Assembly (NCBI RefSeq): GCF_035497915.1
Contig: NZ_DATJCS010000039.1
Coordinates: forward strand, 1 to 64,000
DNA from: Serpens sp035497915
Lineage (GTDB): Bacteria > Pseudomonadota > Gammaproteobacteria > Pseudomonadales > Pseudomonadaceae
DNA: 64,000 bases
Direction: 5' to 3'
In this document: positions 57,563 through 64,000 of the stretch, in pieces
Layout of the letters: each line of letters starts with the position of its first letter
How positions within the stretch are numbered: the first letter of the stretch is position 1
Notes under the pieces: model-generated
The model's database searches: none
Told to the model about the DNA's origin: nothing
Seen by the model: the letters and a program-made list of their open reading frames with translations, nothing else
Position numbers and translations under genes: made by a program

Positions 57563-57991
57563 TCAGATCGTCAGAACGGCCAGCAGCGCAGCGCCGGCCA
57601 GCAGTCCCTGGGCAGCCAGCAGCACGCCCTGCCTGCGCAGCAGGCGCAGCGCGGCCTGGCAACGGGCCGGCAGCGTGCGGCTGTCCTGGGCGGCCGGTTT
57701 CAGGCCCAGTTCGCGCAGCGCGCCATCGAGAGTCGGCAACGGGGTGTCGCTACCGGCCAGCCGGTCGAACAGCTCGGCGTCGAAGGCCACCCGCAGCGCC
57801 CAGTAGAGCTGCGCCAGCCAGAGCAGGAACACGCCCAGGCAGAGCAGGCCGAACGGCAAGTGCGGCGGACCGCTCAACGCCTGGGCGCCGCCGGCCAGCA
57901 GACCGGTCAGCCCCAGCAGGCGGCTGGCCCGCTCCAGCGTGCGGCCCTGGCGCAGCAGGCTGGCGCACACGGCGGCGCAAGGCTCAGACAT
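57563..57991 (-). CDS. Small membrane protein of the lipid operon
   Basis: This is a 142-residue protein I do not recognise. It has three hydrophobic stretches: LLGLTGLLAGGAQALSGPPH, LLCLGVFLLWLAQLYWALRV and GVLLAAQGLLAGAALLAVLT. A soluble loop between the second and third has AFDAELFDRLAGSDTPLPTL. The start overlaps the phosphatase stop by 8 bp, which supports translation as part of the operon. A role in holding the lipid enzymes together is only a guess. Confidence 0.75.
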   Translation of the reverse strand: MSEPCAAVCASLLRQGRTLERASRLLGLTGLLAGGAQALSGPPHLPFGLLCLGVFLLWLAQLYWALRVAFDAELFDRLAGSDTPLPTLDGALRELGLKPAAQDSRTLPARCQAALRLLRRQGVLLAAQGLLAGAALLAVLTI

Positions 57992-59318
57992 CTACCGGCT
58001 CCGCTGGAAGAACCGCGTGGCGTGCCGGCAGTTGCCGCAACACGCGCAGATGCGCTTCGTGCAGCACGATGCGCGGCCGGGCGCCGCGCAGCAGGGCCAG
58101 CGCGGCGTCCACGTCGGCGGCGCGACCACTGAGCAGCAGCCAGGCGGCCAGCGCGGTGGCGCTGCGCGAGTAGCCGAGGGCGCAGCACACCAGCGTGGCC
58201 CCCTGCCGGCGCGCCTGCTCGATGGCCTCGGCCGCCGCCAGGCAATCGTCGAGGCTCGGCGCGGTCAGATCGAGCACCGGAATCGAGCGGTAGTGGCGGC
58301 CCTGTGGGGTAAGCGGCAGCTCGGCGCAGAGATCCACCACGGAGCGGAACGGGCTGCGCGCCAGCTCGCGCGCGCTGGGCAGCCGGCCCAGCCAGACGCC
58401 GTCGCACACCTCATCCGGCGCCGGCCGGCGAAATGTCCACAGGCGGGAATTCAGCCAGGCGCCGAGCAGATAGGGCGCCAGCAGCCAGCCGGCCGCCGTG
58501 CTCAGCCGGCCATCGGCGCCCTTCTGAAACCCTTGCGCACCGAGCAGCGCGTAGTTCAGCGCCACCAGCAGCAGCGCCACGGCCGGCCAGCACAGCCACA
58601 ACCAGGCGCCGCCCAGCGCAAACGCCGGAACGGCGCACAGGGCGCCGCCCAGCGCATAGCGCAGCGCCAGGCGCCGGCGTTCCGGGGATACGGCGAGGCG
58701 CGCCTGGCGCAGCGGGCTCGGTCCTTGCTGCGGCCACAGCCAGACGCACAGCCAGCCGAGCAGCGCGCCGGTGGGCAGGTCGATGAAATGGTGCTGCCAG
58801 GTGGTGAGCACGGAGACGCCGATCAGTGCGAACCAGCCATGCAGCAGCCAGCGCCACGGTCCCGGCACATGCCGGGCATAGCAGACCCAGAGAATCACCA
58901 GCAGCGCGATGTGCAGCGAAGGAGCCTGATTGAACGGCTTGTCGAAGGCGCCGAGCAGCTCGAACAGCAGGCCGAACACGCCGTCCATCTCCGGGCGGCT
59001 GAAGGTGAAACGCAGCGGCCAGAGCAGAAAGCAGGCCACCGCCACCAGCTGCGCGGTGAGCAGGCGCAGGGCGTGGCGGTCCAGCTCCAGACGGGTCAAA
59101 CAGAGGAACAGCGACAGGCCGTAGAGCAGGTCGATCGACCAGTAGGGCACGATGCTCCAGGCCCAGAACGGCATGTGGCTTTCCCAGGCGAACACCAGGC
59201 TGCCGACGTCGTCGCGCTGGCTGGTCACCCAGGTGGCCAGCCCGTAGCTGGCGAAGAAGAACGGCGCCAGCAGCGTCAGCCAGCCCAGCGCGCGGCGCCA
59301 GGGGCGGGACGCAGTCAT
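57984..59318 (-). CDS. ynbD: PAP2 / dual-specificity phosphatase fusion (YnbD-like)
   Basis: The 444-residue fusion has an N-terminal six-helix PAP2 domain with QAPSLHIALLVILWVC and TWQHHFIDLPTGALLGWLCV (SxH and HxxxxD motifs). A C-terminal cytoplasmic phosphatase has the Cys-x5-Arg loop VCCALGYSRSATALAAWLLL and the general-acid region VLDLTAPSLDD. Both are phosphatases, so the protein could strip phosphate from a phosphatidyl-alcohol-phosphate intermediate and recycle a lipid phosphate. It matches E. coli YnbD in layout. It overlaps genes on both sides. Confidence 0.88.
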   Translation of the reverse strand: MTASRPWRRALGWLTLLAPFFFASYGLATWVTSQRDDVGSLVFAWESHMPFWAWSIVPYWSIDLLYGLSLFLCLTRLELDRHALRLLTAQLVAVACFLLWPLRFTFSRPEMDGVFGLLFELLGAFDKPFNQAPSLHIALLVILWVCYARHVPGPWRWLLHGWFALIGVSVLTTWQHHFIDLPTGALLGWLCVWLWPQQGPSPLRQARLAVSPERRRLALRYALGGALCAVPAFALGGAWLWLCWPAVALLLVALNYALLGAQGFQKGADGRLSTAAGWLLAPYLLGAWLNSRLWTFRRPAPDEVCDGVWLGRLPSARELARSPFRSVVDLCAELPLTPQGRHYRSIPVLDLTAPSLDDCLAAAEAIEQARRQGATLVCCALGYSRSATALAAWLLLSGRAADVDAALALLRGARPRIVLHEAHLRVLRQLPARHAVLPAEPVDV

Positions 59319-61069
59319 CCGTCCACCCGCTGGGCCAGCGATACGCTGAAGATGCCCCACTCGTCGATGCGCTGTTCCAGCTTGCGAAAACCGGCGGCGG
59401 CGACCAGTTGGTCCATCTCCGCCTGGCTGCGCCGGCGCATCACCCACGGCTGGCCGTCGCGGTGGCTGGTCAGGGCGCGGGCGATCAGCTCCAGCTGCGG
59501 GTGCCAGGGCTGGCCGGTGTACACCAGGTAGCCACCCGGCGGCACGGCGGCGGCCAGCCCGGCCAGGGAATTGCCGACCAACTGGTTGTCGCCGAACAGC
59601 TCATACAGGCCGGAGACCACCGCCAGGCTCGGCCGGGGTTCCACGCCGGCCAGGTCGGCGCAGTCGAAGGCGTCGCCTTTGACGAAACGGGCGATCTGGC
59701 CCAAGCCCTTGGCCTCGATCAGTGCCTGCCCGTCGCGCACGTTGAGTTCGCTGTAATCGCGCAGCAGGATCGACTCGGGCAGTGGCTCGACCCCCTGCAG
59801 CGCTTCGAGGATGTAGCGGCCATGCCCGGCGGCGATATCGAGGATATGCACCGGCCGGCCCTGTGCGCGCAGCCGTGCCATGGCCAGGCGCAGCAGTTCC
59901 TCGACATGCAGCTTGCGCTGGCGGATGCCGCGCCAGCCGATGGAGTCCAGATAGGTCTTGTCGATCGCCCGGCCGAGGCCGCCCAGTCCGCTGGGGGTGT
60001 TGCGGTACACGTAGTCCAGCGTGCTGCCGGAATCGAAGCCGGTGTCGAAGCCCAGCTTCACGCCCCGCGACAGCCGCGCGCCGACCTTCAGGCCGGCGCG
60101 GGTCAGACGCCAGTACAGGCCGCGCGGCGAGTGCGCCGGCAGCGGCGTGGCCAGCGCCTCGGCCTCCGCGCAGCTGGCGCCGAGGCGGTCGGCGTCCAGC
60201 AGCGCGGGCCGCGCCGGCGGCTGCTCGAACTGCTGGAGCACGAAGCGCCTGACTCGCTCCAGTACCGGCCCCCGGTCGCGCTCGCCCAGGGTGTCGTGGA
60301 AGAAGCCGGGCAGCACGTGCAATTCCTTGCGCAGGGTGCCCAGGCGCTCGAAGAACTGTTCCTGCGGCCGGCGGTGCACCACGAAGTCGGCGCCGGAAAC
60401 CAGCAGCTGGGTGGGAATCTGGATCGCCTGGGCATCGGCCACCACCCGTTCGGCGGCCTCGTACAGGCCGAGCAGCAGGTTCACCGAGATCGGTCGGGTG
60501 ATCAGCGGGTCGGCCTCGAAGCTGGCGATGCGCGCCGGGTCGTGGGTCAAAAAGCGCGCCTTGACGTAGCTGTTGACGAAGAAATTGCCGCGCAGCGCAC
60601 TCAGCAGTTTCAGACCTGGGCGGGCGAAGGGCACGTACAGCTTGACCCTGAACGCCGGCGAGGCGAGCACCAGGGCGCGGATGTTCGGCGCGTAGTCATG
60701 GGCCCAGGTGGCCACCAGCACGGCGCCGACACTCTGCGCCAGCACCACCATGTCCTGCTCGGCGATGTCGTGCTGGTCGCGCAGGTGGGCGATGAAGCTC
60801 TGCACGTCGCGCACGCTGGTGCCGAAACTCGGGCTGTCGCCACGCGGGCCGGGCGACTGGCCGAGGCCGCGGGCGTCCCAGGCGAAGATGTCGAAGCCCG
60901 GCAGGTCCAGCTCGTCGGCCAGGTGCGCCATGCGCCCGGAATGCTCGTGGCCACGGTGGAACAGCACCAGGGCGCGGCGCGGCTGGCCAGTGTCGGTCGC
61001 CGGCCAGTGGCGGTAGAAGAGTTCCAGGCCGTCGTGGCTGGCGAAGGTGTGTTTCTGGTAGTCGCGCAT
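59315..61069 (-). CDS. ynbC: Alpha/beta hydrolase - SAM methyltransferase fusion (YnbC-like)
   Basis: The 584-residue protein joins two enzymes. Residues ~1-300 form a monoglyceride-lipase-like hydrolase: LVLFHRGHEHSGRMAHLADE (oxyanion region), VLAQSVGAVLVATWAHDYAP holding the nucleophile in the A-Q-S-V-G elbow, and a His in LPGFFHDTLGER. Residues ~340-584 form a class I methyltransferase with HILDIAAGHGRYILEALQGV as the SAM loop. It matches E. coli YnbC. Start at 61069; an open frame runs far upstream but belongs to the shadow of the next gene. The stop overlaps the PAP2 gene start by 4 bp. Confidence 0.88.
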   Translation of the reverse strand: MRDYQKHTFASHDGLELFYRHWPATDTGQPRRALVLFHRGHEHSGRMAHLADELDLPGFDIFAWDARGLGQSPGPRGDSPSFGTSVRDVQSFIAHLRDQHDIAEQDMVVLAQSVGAVLVATWAHDYAPNIRALVLASPAFRVKLYVPFARPGLKLLSALRGNFFVNSYVKARFLTHDPARIASFEADPLITRPISVNLLLGLYEAAERVVADAQAIQIPTQLLVSGADFVVHRRPQEQFFERLGTLRKELHVLPGFFHDTLGERDRGPVLERVRRFVLQQFEQPPARPALLDADRLGASCAEAEALATPLPAHSPRGLYWRLTRAGLKVGARLSRGVKLGFDTGFDSGSTLDYVYRNTPSGLGGLGRAIDKTYLDSIGWRGIRQRKLHVEELLRLAMARLRAQGRPVHILDIAAGHGRYILEALQGVEPLPESILLRDYSELNVRDGQALIEAKGLGQIARFVKGDAFDCADLAGVEPRPSLAVVSGLYELFGDNQLVGNSLAGLAAAVPPGGYLVYTGQPWHPQLELIARALTSHRDGQPWVMRRRSQAEMDQLVAAAGFRKLEQRIDEWGIFSVSLAQRVDG

Positions 61070-61095
61070 CGTGAGAAATCCTTTCGATGAAACAA

Positions 61096-61713
61096 TCAGT
61101 CCCTGGCGGCCGCCACCTGCGCCACGCCCAGGCGTACCCGGTTGACCAGCGTGAGCAGCAGCAGGGCGGCGAGCAGCAGCAGTACGCCGTTGATCCAGGC
61201 CGCCGGCAGCAGGCCGGCGGCGACCCCGGCGCCCAGCACGCCGAAGCAGAAGGCCCGGTCGCTCTTGCCCATCGGGCCATCGTAGCGGCGCGAGGCGCCG
61301 GCCAGCGGGCCCATCGCCCCGGCGTACTCGCTGAGCAGCGCGAGCAGCAGCACCAGCCCCAGCCACGCCGGACTCACGCCGGGCAGCAGCACGAAGGGCA
61401 GGTAGAGCGCGGTGTCCGAGACCAGGTCGCACAGCTCGTTGAGGTAGGCGCCCAGGGCGGTCTGCTGGTCGAACTCGCGGGCGAGCATGCCGTCGATGGC
61501 GTTCAGCGCCATGCGCAGGAACATCCACAGCGGAATCAGCGCGAACAGCCAGCGCTGTTCGGCAAAAACCGCCACCAGCGCGGCAATCGCCAGCGAGCCG
61601 GCGCAGGCGGCCAGGGTGACCTGGTTGGCGGTGATCCCGGCGCCGTGCAGGCGCCGCACCAGCGGGCGCAACAGGGCCTGGAAACGGGGTTTGAGCTGGT
61701 AGATGGAGGGCAT
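61096..61713 (-). CDS. ynbA: CDP-alcohol phosphatidyltransferase (YnbA-like)
   Basis: The 205-residue membrane enzyme would replace CMP of CDP-diacylglycerol with an alcohol. It starts MPSIYQLKPRFQALLRPLVR and has the CDP-OH-P motif in variant form: RMALNAIDGMLAREFDQQTA, then LGAYLNELCDLVSDTALYLP. The first and third Asp of D-x2-D-G-x2-A-R-x8-G-x3-D-x3-D are Asn here. E. coli YnbA, as I recall it, has the same Asn pattern, so this is a subfamily trait. It is the first gene of the lipid operon, divergent from recC. The alcohol is unknown. Confidence 0.88.
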   Translation of the reverse strand: MPSIYQLKPRFQALLRPLVRRLHGAGITANQVTLAACAGSLAIAALVAVFAEQRWLFALIPLWMFLRMALNAIDGMLAREFDQQTALGAYLNELCDLVSDTALYLPFVLLPGVSPAWLGLVLLLALLSEYAGAMGPLAGASRRYDGPMGKSDRAFCFGVLGAGVAAGLLPAAWINGVLLLLAALLLLTLVNRVRLGVAQVAAARD

Positions 61714-61895
61714 GGCAGAGGTGTGTCGGGGCCGATGGGCGGGCCAGTATAGCCATGCGCCATGACTGCGCGTTTGCGCCAGCGCAGGAATGTGGCCCGC
61801 GTATCCGTGCGAAAACTTTACCTGTCCGTCCGTCCAGCCTGTGTCCCGTCGCGCTTAGCCACTACCATGGCGGTCTTCGAGGATGAGGACACTCC

Positions 61896-64000
61896 ATGAC
61901 CGCAGATCAGCCCCTGACGCCCGGCTTCATGATCGTCCACGGCAACCGCCTGGACGCGCTGCGCGAACTGGCGGTGGCCTGGATGGGGCGCTACCCGCTG
62001 CGCCCGCTGGAAAACGAAGTGGTGCTGGTGCACAGCAACGGCGTGGCGCAGTGGCTCAAGCAGGCGCTGGCCGAGGACCCGCGCGAGGACGGCGGCGGCT
62101 GCGGCATCGCCGCGGCCATCGACGTGCAGTTGCCGGCCGCCTTTCTCTGGCAGGCCTACCGCACGGTGCTCGGCCGCGAGGCGATTCCCCGTGTGTCCGT
62201 GCTCGACAAGGGCCCGCTGACCTGGCGGCTGATGCGCCTGCTGCCGGCGCTGCTGGAGCGCGACAGCTTCACCCCGCTGCGCCGCTTCCTCGCCGAGGAC
62301 GACGACCTGCGCAAGCGCCACCAGCTGGCCGAGCGCCTGGCCGACCTGTTCGACCAGTATCAGGTATACCGCGCCGACTGGCTGGAGGACTGGGCCGCCG
62401 GCCGCGACCAGTTGCGCAAGGCCAACGGCCAGCAGCAGGCGCTGGGCGAGGAACAGCGCTGGCAGGCCGAACTGTGGCGCGCGCTGCTCGCCGACGTGGG
62501 CGCCGAGGGCCTGGCGCAGAGCCGCGCCGGCGTGCACCGGCGCTTCCTCGCCCGGCTGCGCGAGCTGAACGAAGCGCCGCGCGGCCTGCCGCGCCGGGTG
62601 ATCGTGTTCGGCATTTCCTCGCTGCCGGCCCAGGCGCTGGAAGCCCTCGGCGCCCTGGCGCGCTTCAGCCAGGTGCTGCTCTGCGTGCACAACCCCAGCC
62701 GTCATCACTGGGCGGACATCGTGGCCGACAAGGATTTGCTGCGCCATCAGTACCGCCGCCAGCAGCGGCGTCCCGACATGCCCGCCGACCTGCCGGCCGA
62801 GCTGCTGCACCAGCACGCCCAGCCGCTGCTGGCCGCCTGGGGCAAGCAGGGCCGCGACTACATCAACCTGCTGGACAGCTACGACAGCCCCGACGATTAC
62901 CGCGCGCTGTTTCCTGCCCAGCGCATCGACCTGTTCAGCGAGGACGCGCCGGCCACGCTGCTCGGCCAGCTGCAGGACGACATCCTCGAACTGCGCCCGC
63001 TGGCCGAGACCCGCGAACGCTGGCCCGCGCTGGAGCCGCAGCGGGACCGCTCGCTGCGCTTCCACATCGCCCACAGCCCGCAGCGCGAGGTGGAGATCCT
63101 CCACGACCAGCTGCTGGCACGCTTCAGCGCCGACCCCGGCCTGCATCCGCGCGACGTGATCGTCATGGTGCCGGACATCGACCGCTACACCCCGCACATC
63201 CAGGCGGTGTTCGGTCGGCTCGGTCGCGACGATGCGCGCTTCATCCCCTTCACCCTGGCCGACCAGGGTCGGCGCGGCCGCGAGCCGCTGCTGATCGCCG
63301 TCGAGCATTTGCTCAACCTGCCGGACAGCCGCTTCGCGGTCAGCGAGATCCTCGACCTGCTGGACGTGCCGGCGCTGCGCGCGCGCTTTGCCATCGCCGA
63401 GGGCGACCTGCCGCAGCTGCACCGCTGGATCGAGGGCGCCGGCGTGCGCTGGGGGCTGGACGCCGCGCAGCGCCAGCGCTTCGGCGTGCCGGCGAATCTG
63501 GAGCAGAACAGCTGGCTGTTTGGCCTGCGTCGCATGCTGCTCGGCTACGCGGTAGGCGAGGGCGCGCCGCTGGACGGCATCGAGCCCTACGCCGAGATCG
63601 GCGGTCTGGATGCGGCGCTGCTCGGCCCGCTGGTCACCCTGGTCGAGCGCCTGCAGCTGGCCTGGCGGGAACTCTCCCGGCCGGCCACCGCGCCGCAGTG
63701 GGGCGAACGCCTGCGTGCGCTGCTGGAGGTGTTCCTGCGCCCGAGCGACGAGCAGGACGAGCTGCTGCTCAGCCAGTTGCTCCAGGCCCTGGAGGGCTGG
63801 CTGGAGCAGTGCCGCGAGGCCGGGCTGCACGAGGAACTGCCGCTCACCGTGGTGCGCGAGGCCTGGCTCGGCGCGCTGGACCAGCCCAGCCTCGGCCAGC
63901 GCTTCCTCAGCGGCGCGGTGAACTTCTGCACCCTGATGCCGATGCGCGCCATTCCGTTCCGCGTGGTCTGCCTGCTGGGCATGAACGACGGCGACTACCC
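61896..64000 (+). CDS. recC: RecBCD subunit RecC, 5' part (runs off the window)
   Basis: RecC recognises Chi and splits the DNA duplex in the RecBCD nuclease-helicase. The visible 701 codons start TPGFMIVHGNRLDALRELAV and include VVLVHSNGVAQWLKQALAED, VIVFGISSLPAQALEALGAL, DVIVMVPDIDRYTPHIQAVF, RFIPFTLADQGRRGREPLLI and MPMRAIPFRVVCLLGMNDGD at the cut edge. These are the helicase-like domains of RecC in order. Full RecC is ~1100-1150 aa, so about 60 percent is present. recB and recD would be expected downstream. Confidence 0.95.
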   Translation, partial: MTADQPLTPGFMIVHGNRLDALRELAVAWMGRYPLRPLENEVVLVHSNGVAQWLKQALAEDPREDGGGCGIAAAIDVQLPAAFLWQAYRTVLGREAIPRVSVLDKGPLTWRLMRLLPALLERDSFTPLRRFLAEDDDLRKRHQLAERLADLFDQYQVYRADWLEDWAAGRDQLRKANGQQQALGEEQRWQAELWRALLADVGAEGLAQSRAGVHRRFLARLRELNEAPRGLPRRVIVFGISSLPAQALEALGALARFSQVLLCVHNPSRHHWADIVADKDLLRHQYRRQQRRPDMPADLPAELLHQHAQPLLAAWGKQGRDYINLLDSYDSPDDYRALFPAQRIDLFSEDAPATLLGQLQDDILELRPLAETRERWPALEPQRDRSLRFHIAHSPQREVEILHDQLLARFSADPGLHPRDVIVMVPDIDRYTPHIQAVFGRLGRDDARFIPFTLADQGRRGREPLLIAVEHLLNLPDSRFAVSEILDLLDVPALRARFAIAEGDLPQLHRWIEGAGVRWGLDAAQRQRFGVPANLEQNSWLFGLRRMLLGYAVGEGAPLDGIEPYAEIGGLDAALLGPLVTLVERLQLAWRELSRPATAPQWGERLRALLEVFLRPSDEQDELLLSQLLQALEGWLEQCREAGLHEELPLTVVREAWLGALDQPSLGQRFLSGAVNFCTLMPMRAIPFRVVCLLGMNDGDY

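Noticed and set aside
61070..61756. N-terminal extension of the hydrolase-methyltransferase frame
   Set aside because: It is the off-frame shadow of the YnbA-like gene, with Ala/Arg/Pro-rich sequence and no homology.

Overview
The window is a high-GC, gene-dense stretch of a gammaproteobacterial chromosome, almost certainly from the family Pseudomonadaceae. The evidence is the set of neighbourhoods: sbp-cysTWA with oscA, gabDT, split pyruvate carboxylase (pycA/pycB) with its LysR gene beside a HexR-type regulator and zwf, trifunctional putA, purEK, a PA4780-type RIO kinase, and many short palindromic repeats of the kinds common in pseudomonads (units beginning GTAGGAGCG, GTGGGGCCGG or GTAGGGTGGA). 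No rRNA, prophage, insertion sequence or CRISPR array was seen.

Left part (0.3-15.5 kb): a flagellar rod/hook block. flgA faces away from an uninterrupted flgBCDEFGHIJKL series preceded by a sigma-54-type promoter. FlgJ has only the rod-cap domain, and FlgL is followed by an unrecognised 348-residue protein with a flagellin-like C-terminal tail. Next come four envelope genes: a secreted LPP20-like protein, a CsgG-like lipoprotein, a Tat-exported MltC-like lytic transglycosylase and an LPP20 lipoprotein. They may form a flagellum-associated outer-membrane or periplasmic complex.

Middle (15.6-32.7 kb): metabolism and transport. It holds an NCS2 purine permease, alkB, putA, a NERD-domain protein, the RIO-type kinase, tRNA-Arg(CCG), gabDT (GABA degradation, behind a palindromic operator), a secreted unknown, and the sulfate ABC transporter with oscA.

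T6SS island (32.9-40.0 kb): hcp, vgrG, a 1088-residue VasX/BTH_I2691-like membrane toxin and a four-helix membrane protein that is probably its immunity protein. All are on the minus strand behind a strong sigma-54-type promoter. The membrane-segment parts of the last two genes are clearly AT-richer, which suggests module exchange. No T6SS structural genes lie here, so this is an orphan effector cluster.

Right part (40-64 kb): pycB-pycA with divergent pycR, a HexR-type regulator divergent from zwf with an operator-like palindrome between them, a GNAT enzyme, a type I asparaginase with a 45-residue leader gene, a HypT-like LysR gene, a tandem repeat array, ggt, a RelE/Xre toxin-antitoxin pair, purEK behind an attenuator-like leader, and two small envelope genes. 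A six-gene membrane-lipid operon follows that matches E. coli ynbABCD plus an acyltransferase and a small membrane protein. The window ends inside recC.

The two best candidates for an under-described system are the LPP20/CsgG/MltC envelope cluster next to the flagellar genes and the Ynb-type lipid operon.
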